Source of the DNA: a bacterium
GTDB lineage: Bacteria; Elusimicrobiota; Elusimicrobia; Elusimicrobiales; UBA9959
Direction of reading: 5' to 3'
Assembly: GCA_021811315.1 (NCBI GenBank)
Contig: JAJZPF010000005.1
Coordinates: 43,954 to 107,953, forward strand
Length of the DNA: 64,000 nt
Shown here: one piece after another, positions 8,273 through 17,072 of the stretch
How the letters are laid out: every line of letters starts with the position of its first letter
Position numbering within the stretch: the stretch's first letter is position 1
Made by a program: the position numbers and the translations under genes
Notes under the pieces: model-generated
Told to the model about the DNA's origin: nothing
Databases searched by the model: none
The model's input: the letters and a program-made list of their open reading frames with translations, nothing else

Positions 8273-9566
8273 AGAACTCCTCCGGGCCGCCGGTGAAAGC
8301 GGCCTTGAACTGGACGTGGACCGGCGCGCCCGGGAATTTAAAATCGCGTTTAAACCCGGCGCGGCCCCGGGCAAAGCGCGCCCCGTAGTTTATCCGCTCC
8401 TGGCCGCGCTGGAGGATAATTTCCTGGTAACGGTAAGCGGGGCGCCGGCCTGCCTGATGCCCGACGCCTTCGAGCATTTTAGCTGGCCGCTGGGGGCGAA
8501 GGGCCCTTTCAGGCGCGTTAAAGCCTGCCGCCTCTGCGCCCTCAGCGGGCGCTGCCCCGGGGTGAACCTGGCCTGGACCAAGGCAGCCGGGCTTTTAAAC
8601 CCGGTGCTTCCGGCCCCGGCTGAACTCGTGATAGAACTGAACAAGAACTGCAATTTGGCCTGCAGGGCCTGCTTCGGACGCGGCGGCGAGGAACTCCCTC
8701 TGAAAACTGCGGAGAAAGCCCTGCGCGAGGCCGCCGCGCTGGGCGTGAAAAGCGCGCGCTTCACCGGCGGCGAGCCGCTGCTATACCCCGGCCTTGAAAA
8801 ATTGCTGCGCCTCGCGCGAAAGCTGGGATTTTACACGCTGCTGAACACCAACGCCGTATTGTTCTCCCCGGCCGTCGCCCGCCGCCTCAAAGGGCTCGTC
8901 GACAACGCGCTGGTCTCGCTGCCCGGCGTGGATGAAGCGGGGCACGCGGCCGGCTCCGGGATGGCCGGGCAGTTCGGCCGGAAGACGGCGGCAATAAAGC
9001 GGCTGCGCTCTTCGGGAGTAAAAGTTTTAAGGGCAGGCACGGTCGTTTCAAAGCCGCTTTTAAACGATTTCAGCCGCTGGCATAAAGCCGTACGCCGGCT
9101 CGGCTTCGACATCTGGGAACTTTACAGGCCGATGATGACCGGCAAGGCCCTGGCCGCCGCCGCGGAATTCAAGATTTCCAGGAACGATCTTATAAACCTG
9201 GCGAAAAGAACAGCGGCCCTGGAACCAGGGCGGCCCAGGACCGTACTTGCCAACCCCGTACCGTACTGCGCAATTCCGGCGGCGGCCAGGCCCTTCGCCC
9301 TCGGGGCCCGCTTCGACGACGGCTGGACCAGGCTGGTGCTGGACGCTTCCGGGGTTTACAAACCCAGTTATCCCTCGGCGCAATTCCTCGGCAAAACGCT
9401 GGCCGGCGCCTGGGCGCACCCTTTCCTTAAAAAGACGCGGGCGGCGGCCTGGCTCCCGGCGAAGTGCCGCCGCTGCGGCATGCTTTCAGCCTGCCTTGGC
9501 GGCAGCCGCTTCCAGGCCGAAGCCGCCGGCGATATTTTCGGCGCCGACCCGTGGATGGCAGGATGA
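8265..9566 (+). CDS. Radical SAM protein with an extra auxiliary-cluster domain fused at the N-terminus
   Basis: 433 residues. The radical SAM motif CNLACRAC appears only at about residue 130, followed by FTGGEPLLYPG. Before it lies a region with ACLMPDAFEHF and CRLCALSGRCPG (Cx2Cx5C). That looks like the C-terminal auxiliary-cluster half of the other radical SAM proteins here (compare FCLMNGYED and CRPCRWFKLCEG in the 32133 gene). The protein also ends with its own CRRCGMLSACLGG. It therefore may carry one SAM-binding cluster and two auxiliary Fe-S sites. It starts 8 nt inside the upstream gene and overlaps the deacetylase-like gene by 4 nt. Confidence 0.85.
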   Translation: MLEELLRAAGESGLELDVDRRAREFKIAFKPGAAPGKARPVVYPLLAALEDNFLVTVSGAPACLMPDAFEHFSWPLGAKGPFRRVKACRLCALSGRCPGVNLAWTKAAGLLNPVLPAPAELVIELNKNCNLACRACFGRGGEELPLKTAEKALREAAALGVKSARFTGGEPLLYPGLEKLLRLARKLGFYTLLNTNAVLFSPAVARRLKGLVDNALVSLPGVDEAGHAAGSGMAGQFGRKTAAIKRLRSSGVKVLRAGTVVSKPLLNDFSRWHKAVRRLGFDIWELYRPMMTGKALAAAAEFKISRNDLINLAKRTAALEPGRPRTVLANPVPYCAIPAAARPFALGARFDDGWTRLVLDASGVYKPSYPSAQFLGKTLAGAWAHPFLKKTRAAAWLPAKCRRCGMLSACLGGSRFQAEAAGDIFGADPWMAG

Positions 9567-10282
9567 AAATATTTTTCCTGCGCTGCGACGACGTAACGAA
9601 ACCCGATAAGGCTTTCCTGCGTATTTACGGACCGCTCAGGGCTGCCGGGCTGCCGGTTTCCTGCGCCGTTATCCCCGCCCGGGCCGGGCAGGCGCTGGCC
9701 GCCTTCTTCCGCGCCGAAACCGCCGCCGGCGCCCGCCTCGAAGCCTTGCAGCACGGCCTCAGCCACGCCGAACATTCCGGCAACAGGTACCTCAAGCAGG
9801 AATTCGGCCCTTCGCGCTCTTATAAAGAGCAGCGGGCCGATATAGCCGCTGGAAAGAAGCTGATGAAAAAGCTGTTCGGGAAAATTTCAAAGCCGGTTTT
9901 TGTGCCGCCGTTCCACATTTACAATTCGGACACGCTTAAAGCCCTGGCAGCGCTCGGATTCAAGGCGGTCTCCGCCAGCCGGCGGCTGAAGGAGCCAATG
10001 CCGCGGGGCCTGGCTTTCCTGGGCACCAGGGTTACGGTAAACGAATATGACCTGGAACTAAAGCCCCGCCCGCTTTTTTTGAGCCGGTTGAAATCACGGA
10101 CCCTGGCGGCCATAAAAGAGGGCGGCGCCCCCTCCGGCATCTATTTCCACCACGACGATATCAGGGGGAAGGACTTTGAAATTTTCTCGGGGTATATCTC
10201 TTTCCTGAAAGAGCTGGAAAACCGCGGGCTGGCCCGCTTTGTCCCGGCTTCCGAACTTATTAAAAAACCCTCTCGATCTTAA
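9563..10282 (+). CDS. Polysaccharide deacetylase-like protein (NodB/DUF2334-type fold)
   Basis: The start is the ATG at 9563, overlapping the previous stop (ATGA), not the 9464 start in the ORF track. That gives 239 residues beginning MKIFFLRCDDVTKPD. The RCDDV segment (two Asp of a metal site), the EALQHGLSHAEH segment with several His, and PPFHIYNSDTLKAL are typical of the divalent-metal carbohydrate esterase 4 / DUF2334 family. The late HHDDI may close the active site. It probably removes an acyl group from a sugar-type substrate, or has a related hydrolytic role. It ends the operon and runs 23 nt into the convergent radical SAM gene. Confidence 0.7.
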   Translation: MKIFFLRCDDVTKPDKAFLRIYGPLRAAGLPVSCAVIPARAGQALAAFFRAETAAGARLEALQHGLSHAEHSGNRYLKQEFGPSRSYKEQRADIAAGKKLMKKLFGKISKPVFVPPFHIYNSDTLKALAALGFKAVSASRRLKEPMPRGLAFLGTRVTVNEYDLELKPRPLFLSRLKSRTLAAIKEGGAPSGIYFHHDDIRGKDFEIFSGYISFLKELENRGLARFVPASELIKKPSRS

Positions 10283-11225
10283 AGCGCTGGCAGCAGCGGG
10301 CGCAGCCCTGCGGCGGCCCGGCCTTGACCAGCCGGCGCTTGACCTTCAGCACAGCCGCCCGGTCAAAGTCTTTGGCCCGGCCCGCCGCCGCGCCGTAGAG
10401 AACACAGGTCCGTACGCTCCCGTCGGGCTCCACGTTAACGGTTGAAAGCAGCCCGGGGCAGGAGCCGGCGGGCTTCAGCAGCCCGTTATAATAGCGCTCC
10501 AACTGCGCGGGCGTAAAATCCGGCCGCAGCTCGAAGCGGGTTTTAAAAGCCCCGCGCAGCGCTTTTATTTTCTTTATCGAGGCCGCAAACGCGCGCGCAT
10601 CCAGGCGGTAGCCGTCCAGCGCCGGGGTAATTATTTCGGACGGGGAAAGCCCGGCGCGCGCGGCCTCCGCCTTTTTCACGAACTGCAGATGCTCGAAGAC
10701 GGCCCTGTCGGCGCCGGCGCGGGCCGCGTCGAGGTAAACGGCCGGCAGCAAGGCCGCGTTAGCGGCGTTAACGACGCAGTTGGTTATTATCTCCGTTCCG
10801 GGCCTTTTAAAGTCCGCCGCCGTTTTAAGATTTGCCAGCAGTTTTTTATGCGCGCCCCTCACGCGCAGGAGGCGGTCGTGCGCGGCGGCGGGGCCGTGCA
10901 GCGAAAAAATAATATAGGCCGGCCCTAGGGCCAGCAGCTTTTTTATTTTAGCGGCGTCCAGCGCCAGGCCGTTGGTATTGACCCCCCAATCGAAGCCGCG
11001 CGCGGACGCGTACGCCAGTATTCCGAAAATATCCTTTCGCAGAAAAGGCTCTCCCCCGCTGAAGTAGAAATGCGTGCCTGCCGGGAAGCGGCGCATGAAG
11101 GCCTTGATCTCCGCCTCCTTCATCTCCGGCCCCCGCCTGTTAAGGCGGCCCGTCTTTCCCAGGTAGCAGAAAGCGCAGGCCGCGCCGCAGCGCCAGGTAA
11201 GTTCCATCATCACGGTTTCTTTCAT
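10260..11225 (-). CDS. Radical SAM protein
   Basis: The chosen start, the ATG at 11225, overlaps the TGA of the glycosyltransferase upstream (ATGA). The longer ORF to 11516 is a read-back into that gene. This gives 321 residues: CGAACAFC cluster motif, FYFSGGEPFLRKD, then VNTNGLAL and a IIFSLHGPAAAHDRLL segment typical of peptide- or SPASM-type radical SAM enzymes. The C-terminus has TVNVEPDGSVRTCVLYG and CARCC, a probable auxiliary cluster. It is the last gene of the HxsB/HxsA-like operon. The substrate is unknown; a role on the HxsA-like peptide or its glycan is a guess. Confidence 0.8.
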   Translation of the reverse strand: MKETVMMELTWRCGAACAFCYLGKTGRLNRRGPEMKEAEIKAFMRRFPAGTHFYFSGGEPFLRKDIFGILAYASARGFDWGVNTNGLALDAAKIKKLLALGPAYIIFSLHGPAAAHDRLLRVRGAHKKLLANLKTAADFKRPGTEIITNCVVNAANAALLPAVYLDAARAGADRAVFEHLQFVKKAEAARAGLSPSEIITPALDGYRLDARAFAASIKKIKALRGAFKTRFELRPDFTPAQLERYYNGLLKPAGSCPGLLSTVNVEPDGSVRTCVLYGAAAGRAKDFDRAAVLKVKRRLVKAGPPQGCARCCQRFKIERVF

Positions 11226-12370
11226 AGGCCGCATATGATCCGCGCCGACTTTTGCGCGCCGCGGAACCAGGAGGGTTTTACGCGTTTCGAGATCCTGACC
11301 GGCTTCCCCAGCCGAACCCTTACCGCGGCAGCGATCTTCTCCGGGGTAAGGTCCGCCGGCAGGAGCAGAGCCGCGCCGGCCAGGTCCCTCATCAGCCAGG
11401 CGCGGGCCAGCTGGTCGGAATGCTCGCGCATTTTTGAGCCGCAGTAGGGGGCCAGCACCATTTTTTTCCGCAAAGCCAGCATTTCGTAAACGGAGCCGCC
11501 CGCCGTAGAAAGGCAAACGGCGGCCCCGGACATGAGGTCCTGCAGGCCGGCCGAGCTCCCTATTACCTCGGCCTTTCCTCCGCCGGAAGCCGCCAGCCGC
11601 CGAAAATAGGCCAGCCGCCGGGGCGGCGTGGCCGGCCCCGCGACAAGCCTGAAAGGGACGTCGGAAATGGAAGCCGCCCCGATAGCGGCCTCAAAAAAAA
11701 GGTCGGAAGTGGAACCGCCGCCGCGCGTGACCAGCACGAAATCGTTTGTTTTAACCCGCTTAACTACGGGCTTGCCGGGGTAAAGGTAGCCGGTAAAGAC
11801 GATCTTGCGGCGCAGTTCCCGGAACACTGAAAGAAAGGCGGGCGCGGTTATGCGCCTCTCCAGGCTTACGGCTTTTGCCATGTATGCGAGGTCCGCGCCT
11901 TCAGGGCTGTGGACCAGGAGCTTATCGTAGCGGGCGCAGACCCCGAGCAGCTCTTCAAGGCCGCGCTCCGGGGCCGTAAAATAGGGCATAGGGACGCTTG
12001 AAATCTTCTTCGCGCCGCAGGCCGAAGCCGCCTCGAGGAGAGGGAGCGCTTCCGGAAGGCACTCGGCCCTGCCGAAAGGAAAGAACTCGGTCACCAGCGC
12101 CGAAGGCCGGAACCGCCGCAGCGTAAGGGCGAGGCGGCGGCCCGAAGCCGCGGAGGGCGCCGCCGGGAGCCGCACTACCCGCCCGTATTTGCTGAAAAGG
12201 TTATACGGATAAATATACGGGCCCCGCAGAAAGATCAAACTGCGGCTGCCGCGGGATCCTTTGATCTCCGCCAGCAGCCGCAGCAAGTGTACCGCGTGAC
12301 CGATATCCCCGGAGGGACTATGGAGGTAAAAAACAAGTCTTTCCCGCGCCGCTGATTCAATAGGAACCAT
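11222..12370 (-). CDS. GT28/MurG-like glycosyltransferase
   Basis: 382 residues with the GT-B layout. The N-terminal half has SPSGDIGHAVHLLRLL. The C-terminal half has the nucleotide-sugar binding signature (GAAVCLSTAGGSVYEMLALRK, then MREHSDQLARAWLMRD), as in MurG and COG4671-type predicted glycosyltransferases. It should transfer a sugar from a UDP- or NDP-donor on the cytosolic face. The ATG overlaps the 3' end of the HxsA-like gene by 14 nt, so it is translated from the same message. That context makes the repeat peptide or a linked lipid/sugar a possible acceptor (inference only). Confidence 0.7.
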   Translation of the reverse strand: MVPIESAARERLVFYLHSPSGDIGHAVHLLRLLAEIKGSRGSRSLIFLRGPYIYPYNLFSKYGRVVRLPAAPSAASGRRLALTLRRFRPSALVTEFFPFGRAECLPEALPLLEAASACGAKKISSVPMPYFTAPERGLEELLGVCARYDKLLVHSPEGADLAYMAKAVSLERRITAPAFLSVFRELRRKIVFTGYLYPGKPVVKRVKTNDFVLVTRGGGSTSDLFFEAAIGAASISDVPFRLVAGPATPPRRLAYFRRLAASGGGKAEVIGSSAGLQDLMSGAAVCLSTAGGSVYEMLALRKKMVLAPYCGSKMREHSDQLARAWLMRDLAGAALLLPADLTPEKIAAAVRVRLGKPVRISKRVKPSWFRGAQKSARIICGL

Positions 12371-12683
12371 GGCTGCCGTGGCTGCCGTGGGAACCGTGGC
12401 TGCCGTGGGAACCGTGGCTGCCGTGAGAACCGTGGCTGCCGTGGGAGGCGTGCGAACCGTGGCTGCCGTGCGAACCGTGGCTGCCGTGGCTCTGGTGGCT
12501 TACGTGGGAGCTGCTGGTGAAGTAATTAGAGTGAACCTGCGCCGCGGCCTGCTCGACCATTACCGTACCGAGTATGCCGAGGGCCAGGCCGGTCTTCACG
12601 ATATCCGAGTCCAGCATCTTGCCTTCCTCGCTGCTGAGGAACATGCGGATGTTCTTTTTAAGTTTCGAGGTTTTCTTTTTCAT
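12357..12683 (-). CDS. HxsA-like His-Xaa-Ser repeat peptide (putative radical SAM substrate)
   Basis: I choose the ATG at 12683 (MKKKTSKLKKNIRMF) over the TTG at 12719, giving 108 residues. A basic leader-like region, FLSSEEGKMLDSDIVKTG and a hydrophobic stretch (LALGILGTVMVEQAAAQ) come first. The C-terminal half has 16 consecutive His-Xaa-Ser triplets (13 HGS, one each of HAS, HQS and HVS) and ends in Tyr. At DNA level most triplets alternate CACGGCAGC and CACGGTTCC, an 18-bp unit that suggests recent tandem duplication. The His-Xaa-Ser repeat protein of the Hxs system is defined by such triplets and travels with radical SAM proteins HxsB and HxsC (established). HxsB is two genes upstream. 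Confidence 0.8.
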   Translation of the reverse strand: MKKKTSKLKKNIRMFLSSEEGKMLDSDIVKTGLALGILGTVMVEQAAAQVHSNYFTSSSHVSHQSHGSHGSHGSHGSHASHGSHGSHGSHGSHGSHGSHGSHGSHGSY

Positions 12684-12761
12684 AAGTTTACCGTCCCGCT
12701 TTCCCGATAACAGCGCCAAGGAAGAACCGGATCGTTCCGTTCGACACGGAACGGAACCTGC

Positions 12762-13895
12762 CTATTCGCCCTTCTTGCCCATCAGCTTCCGCACCTTTTC
12801 ATTGACCTGCTTGGTGGTGGTTTCTTCCTGCTTGCGGAGCCGCTCCTCCTCCGCTTTCTTCCTCGCCGCCTCCGCCAGTGATTCCTTCACTTCTTCAGGC
12901 GTGACCCCGAAAAAACCGCCGCTTTTTTTCATTTGCTCTTTGCGGTAGGCGCAATATTTCTGGGACATGTCGGCAAGGATGGGCGCGCAGGGCCCGGGGC
13001 TGTTCTGCAGCAGCGCGGCGCAGTTCGGCTTGTAAGCGTCCGGGCACTTGGCCGGGTTGCCCGTGAACAAGCCTGTCCACAGGTCATGGTCGGCCAGGCA
13101 GGCGGCGTCGGAGCCGCAGACGTCCGCGGTGATAGCCATCAGCCTTTCAGCCGGAGGATAAGCCTGCGGCATTTTTTTCTTGATATAGGAGAAAGCGCTG
13201 TCAAAGCCCTTGGAGACCGCCGTGCAGAATTCAGCGGGGTTGGCGAACAGGGGGGGCTGGCCCTCGCTGGGCTGCTCGCTGACAAAGTCAAGGCAGTTCC
13301 GCTGGTCTTTGGCTTTGCCGGCGGCATAGGCCTTGAAGAGGAAAAGCACGGTCTTCTTCCTGCATAGGTCCATCGGGGTCATAAAGGCGCCGATCTTGGA
13401 ATCTACTTTCGGATTTTCGAACGAGGGGACGCCGAACTTGGCCACGTCCTTTACATTTTCCCCGGGAAGCTCGCTGCAGATCGAAGAGTCCTGGCGCGAA
13501 GCGGCCGTGCAGGCGTAATAATCCCAGATATGGTTATAGATATCCTGGGTCTTGATCGGCTCGATGGCCAGGTTGCGGCCGGTGAAGTAGCCCCAGGTCT
13601 TGCCGTGGTTCTCCATTATCTCCTTGGGGGACCCGCCCTCGCAGGCGCCCTTGAGGTCCAGCGCCGCCGCGGGCAGCGCCAGTTGCTCAAAGCTGCCGGT
13701 AGCCTGCGCCGAGGTAGGCATGGGGCTGGGAGGTATATAATCGGTAGAGCCGGGAGGCAGCGCCACTCCCTGCTGCTCGGCCTGGGGCTGCGTGGCCGGC
13801 TGGGGCATACCGACCTGGTTTTTAGCCGCAAAATATTTCAGCCCCACCAAGGCCGCCGCCAAGATGACAACAACGCCTATGATTATTTTTTTCAT
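12762..13895 (-). CDS. Membrane-anchored Cys-rich protein, unknown function (Hxs-associated, copy 1)
   Basis: 377 residues. The N-terminal signal-anchor (MKKIIIGVVVILAAALVGLKYF) is followed by a Pro/Gln-rich linker, so the rest is probably periplasmic. The body has 12 cysteines, with motifs CEGGSPKEIMENHGKTWGY, SICSELPGE and VCGSDAACLADHD. It ends in a charged coiled-coil-like tail, VNEKVRKLMGKKGE. The gene at 33058 is a clear paralog, sharing the C-x-GGS-x-x-EI, LPGE, PEEVK and VRKLMGK motifs. Both sit just downstream of an HxsB gene. I recognise no family; a substrate-handling, disulfide-stabilised role in Hxs peptide export or maturation is inference. The 140 bp before it hold no other gene. 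Confidence 0.8.
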   Translation of the reverse strand: MKKIIIGVVVILAAALVGLKYFAAKNQVGMPQPATQPQAEQQGVALPPGSTDYIPPSPMPTSAQATGSFEQLALPAAALDLKGACEGGSPKEIMENHGKTWGYFTGRNLAIEPIKTQDIYNHIWDYYACTAASRQDSSICSELPGENVKDVAKFGVPSFENPKVDSKIGAFMTPMDLCRKKTVLFLFKAYAAGKAKDQRNCLDFVSEQPSEGQPPLFANPAEFCTAVSKGFDSAFSYIKKKMPQAYPPAERLMAITADVCGSDAACLADHDLWTGLFTGNPAKCPDAYKPNCAALLQNSPGPCAPILADMSQKYCAYRKEQMKKSGGFFGVTPEEVKESLAEAARKKAEEERLRKQEETTTKQVNEKVRKLMGKKGE

Positions 13896-14035
13896 AAATT
13901 TAAACGCTACCCCGGACCCTCCCTTGAACAGCCGGACACCCTAACATATGTTTTACCACAAAAAACGACAATTTTCAAGCCCAAAAGATATTAAGGCCTG
14001 ACGGGAAACACCGGGGAAACTATTGCCGACACGCT

Positions 14036-15442
14036 TTAACTGCGGGCTATCCACTTCTCGAATATATCGAAGACGGGTTTCTCCGACAACTTCTCAAAGA
14101 TATAGTCAAAAACACCGATGAGCGTCCGGCAGCGCCCGTTCGAAGGCATGGAACCCCAGAAGCCGCCCTGAGCCGCCTGGTTATAGGCCGGGCAGGCGCC
14201 GCAGAACGGCTTGTAGGCGCAGCGCGCGCACACGGGCTGCAGGTCAAGGCTTGAGGAGATGGCGCAGGCCTTGACCGGCTCGGAGCTTATAACCCCGGCA
14301 TAGGCGTCCTTCAAAACGCTTCCAAGGCGGAAGGAGCGGTCCCCGCCGCGGGCGAGCATGCGGCCTTCGTCACAGGTATATACCCCCCCGTCGCAGTCGT
14401 AGGCCAGCTGGCCCAGGCCGGCCCCGCAGGGGCAGCGCAGGTCGACATACCTGTTATCCTGGGTGCCGATGATCTTTTTTACGGCCAGGAAAGCGGTTTT
14501 TTCTTTTATGGGCACGCCGCGCCGGTTAAGCTCCAGCACGCGGTCCAGCCCCTCCCGGTAAAATCCCAGGAATTCTTCCGGGGTATAGCCTATCTCGTCC
14601 CAGCGCTTCAGCGCGTCGCCGATGGGAGAAAGCGGCTTGAGGAAAACGTAGGGCAGCTTAAGGCGGGCGTACTCGTCAACTATTTCCCGGGCCCGCCCGA
14701 GCGAGGCCCTCGTAACCGTCAGCAGCGCGCTGGGCCCGCCGGGGGGCTCGGCCCCGCGGCGCTCCTGGAAATATTTTATCCACTTCGCCGCGACGGCGTG
14801 GGAATCGCCGCCGGAGAATTTACGGTTCGCGTTGTGCAGGTCCGCGGGCCCGTCCAGGGAGGTGCAGAGCGAGATATCGTTCGCGACTATGAAATCGGCC
14901 TTCTTTTCATCCATCAGGCTGAAATTGGAAACCAGCGCCAGGGCCAGCCCCTTGCCGGTCTTTTCCGCTTTTTTGCGCGCGTAAATAGAGGCTTCCTTCA
15001 GCGCGGCCCAGTTCACCAGCGGCTCGCCGCCCTGGAACTCCAGAGTGAGCCCGCTCACGGGCGCGCTGAAAGCGAAATCCACGGCGCGGCGGGCCGTGGC
15101 CGGGCTCATGTTCCTACCGGCGCCGGAGCCGGCCTGGCAATAGACGCAGCTATGATTGCATTTCTCGGTCAGCACCATTATATGCAGGCCCGGGCCAAGG
15201 CGCAGATATTCGTTGGAATCCCTCCAGTCGGTAAAAATAGAGTCGAAATCAAGGCGCGAGCGCAGAAGCCCTGCCCTCCGCAGCGCTTCAAAAGCCGGCC
15301 CGCTCTTCAGTTTGCCCGCGGCGAAGAGCTTGAACTCGGCGGGCTTAAGCAAAGCCCAGCCGCCCAAATCGCCGGTAACCAGCACCCCCGCCTTAAGGCG
15401 GCGCCAGTTAAAATAAGCGGGCAGGTCCAGCTGTTTTTTCAT
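14036..15442 (-). CDS. hxsB: HxsB-like radical SAM maturase with SPASM-type domain (copy 1)
   Basis: The real start is the ATG at 15442 (MKKQLDLPAYFNWRRL), with AGGAG six bases upstream. The ORF to 16108 runs into ygeW. This gives 468 residues: an N-terminal domain (VLVTGDLGGWALLKPAEF), the cluster motif CNHSCVYCQ, LTLEFQGGEPLVNW, LCTSLDGPADLHN and LRCPCGAGLGQLAYDCDG. It ends with the SPASM-like CARCAYKPFCGACPAYN. This matches the HxsB maturase of the His-Xaa-Ser system as I know it. It heads the minus-strand operon that includes the HxsA-like peptide. The paralog at 34298 shares its whole architecture. Confidence 0.8.
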   Translation of the reverse strand: MKKQLDLPAYFNWRRLKAGVLVTGDLGGWALLKPAEFKLFAAGKLKSGPAFEALRRAGLLRSRLDFDSIFTDWRDSNEYLRLGPGLHIMVLTEKCNHSCVYCQAGSGAGRNMSPATARRAVDFAFSAPVSGLTLEFQGGEPLVNWAALKEASIYARKKAEKTGKGLALALVSNFSLMDEKKADFIVANDISLCTSLDGPADLHNANRKFSGGDSHAVAAKWIKYFQERRGAEPPGGPSALLTVTRASLGRAREIVDEYARLKLPYVFLKPLSPIGDALKRWDEIGYTPEEFLGFYREGLDRVLELNRRGVPIKEKTAFLAVKKIIGTQDNRYVDLRCPCGAGLGQLAYDCDGGVYTCDEGRMLARGGDRSFRLGSVLKDAYAGVISSEPVKACAISSSLDLQPVCARCAYKPFCGACPAYNQAAQGGFWGSMPSNGRCRTLIGVFDYIFEKLSEKPVFDIFEKWIARS

Positions 15443-15498
15443 TGCGCTCCTGATATCATATAAAAATAGCGCCATACGGATAAACGTGAAACCTTGGA

Positions 15499-15629
15499 GG
15501 TTGCCTGGCTGACCGGGTAAGCAAAAGCCCCTCGGAGGCCGAGGCTTGCGTAAGCGCCGAGGCCGAGAGCGGCAGGCGCGAGCACGGTGTGCGAGACGCC
15601 GATTTTGCGTCCCGGCCAGCCAGGCAACC
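15499..15629. repeat. Intergenic palindromic element, copy 1
   Basis: Terminal arms GGTTGCCTGGCTGACCGGG and CCCGGCCAGCCAGGCAACC pair almost perfectly. The interior holds the family core GGCTTGCGTAAGCGC, then CACGGTGTG and TTTTGCGT. It lies between the divergent hxsB and ygeW genes. Confidence 0.75.
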
Positions 15630-15713
15630 GAACCCATCACTTCTTCTTGACAATACCGAGGCGAAAGACATTTAATTGTTGTAGCAACGATAGCAAACAC
15701 CTGGAGATAAAAA

Positions 15714-16904
15714 ATGCCCATCAATATCGAAAGATCTTTAGCTGAACTGGAAAAGCTCGGCGCCGGCATGCGCGGCAAGGATTTCCTGCTCACCTGGGAA
15801 AAATCCGACAAAGAACTCAAATCCGTTTTCATCATCGCCGAGCTCCTCAAAGAGCTCCACGCCAAGAACGTCCCCCTCGACATGTTCAAGACCGGCCTCG
15901 CCGTCTCCAACTTCCGCGACAACTCCACCCGCACCCGCTTCTCCTTCGCCTCCGCCTGCAACCTGCTCGGCCTCGCCGTCCAGGACCTCGACGAGGGCAA
16001 AAGCCAGATAGCCCACGGCGAGACCGTGCGCGAAACCGCCAACATGATCTCCTTTTTGACCGAGGCCGTCGGCATCCGCGACGACATGTTCATCGGCAAA
16101 GGCCACACCTATATGCAGGAAGTCGCCGAGGCCCTCGACGACGGTTTCAGGAACGGCGTGCTGAACCAGCGCCCCGCCGTGGTCAACCTCCAGTGCGACC
16201 TCGACCACCCCACCCAATCCATGTCCGACATGCTCTTCATAAAGAACCATTTCGGCGGCTTCGAAAAACTCAAGGGCAAGAAAATAGCCATGACCTGGGC
16301 CTACTCCCCCAGCTACGGCAAACCCCTCTCCGTGCCGCAGGGCGTCATCTGCCTGATGACCCGCTACGGCATGAACGTCGAGCTCGCCCACCCCGAGGGC
16401 TACGACCTGCTCCCCGAGACCATCAAGGTCGCCGGCGACAACGCCAAAAAGTCCGGCGGCTCCTTCAAAGTCTCGAACAGCATGGAGAGCGCTTTCAAGG
16501 ACGCCGACATCGTCTACCCGAAGAGCTGGGCTCCCTACAAAGTGATGGAGCGCCGCACGCAGCTCCTCGAGAAGAACGACCACCCCGGCCTCAATGACCT
16601 CGAGAAAGAATGCCTGGCGCAGAACGCTAAACACACGGATTGGGAATGCGACGAGAAGAAGATGAAGCTCACCAAGGGCGGCGAAGGCCTCTACCTGCAC
16701 TGCCTGCCCGCCGACATCACGGACGTGTCCTGCAAACAGGGCGAGGTAAGCGCCAAGGTCTTCGAGAAATACCGCATCGGGACCTACAAAGAAGCCGGCT
16801 ACAAGCCCTTCATCATCGCGGCCATGATAGCCGCCTGCACAAAAAAGAACCCCGCGAAAGTAATACAGGCGCTTTACAAGTCCGGGCAGAAACGCGTCCT
16901 GTAG
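15714..16904 (+). CDS. ygeW: YgeW-type knotted carbamoyltransferase
   Basis: 396 residues, the usual YgeW length. The carbamoyl-phosphate site is STRTRFSFASA. DLDEGKSQIAHGETVRETANMI, LQCDLDHPTQSMSD and HCLPADI are near-identical to YgeW as I know it, so the gene is in the aspartate/ornithine carbamoyltransferase superfamily. The physiological substrate of YgeW is not settled. In enterobacteria it sits with YgeX and YgeY in a purine/diaminopropionate-linked cluster. Here the YgeY homolog lies 7 kb away, beyond the nitrogenase-like operon. GGAGA precedes the ATG by about eight bases. Confidence 0.9.
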   Translation: MPINIERSLAELEKLGAGMRGKDFLLTWEKSDKELKSVFIIAELLKELHAKNVPLDMFKTGLAVSNFRDNSTRTRFSFASACNLLGLAVQDLDEGKSQIAHGETVRETANMISFLTEAVGIRDDMFIGKGHTYMQEVAEALDDGFRNGVLNQRPAVVNLQCDLDHPTQSMSDMLFIKNHFGGFEKLKGKKIAMTWAYSPSYGKPLSVPQGVICLMTRYGMNVELAHPEGYDLLPETIKVAGDNAKKSGGSFKVSNSMESAFKDADIVYPKSWAPYKVMERRTQLLEKNDHPGLNDLEKECLAQNAKHTDWECDEKKMKLTKGGEGLYLHCLPADITDVSCKQGEVSAKVFEKYRIGTYKEAGYKPFIIAAMIAACTKKNPAKVIQALYKSGQKRVL

Positions 16905-17072
16905 ACCAGGCAGAAAGCCGCCGGGGCGGACACCGCTATCATAGGCGGGCTATTGAGCGCCGCGTCCTCGCCGCCGCATATTTTTTAACGGGCGGGCAGC
17001 CGCCCCCCCCGGCGGCATCACATCCATTATCGTCAGGCCCGCCTGTTCCGCGCGAGTGGAGTCAACGCTGAC

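Noticed and set aside
12357-12520. Regular short repeats as a CRISPR array
   Set aside because: The period is 9/18 bp with no spacers and lies in a coding frame (HGS triplets).
12369-12710. Plus-strand ORF of 113 aa rich in AAVAAVGTVAAV repeats
   Set aside because: It is the antisense shadow of the HGS repeat gene; the minus frame fits the Hxs context and has a start and leader.
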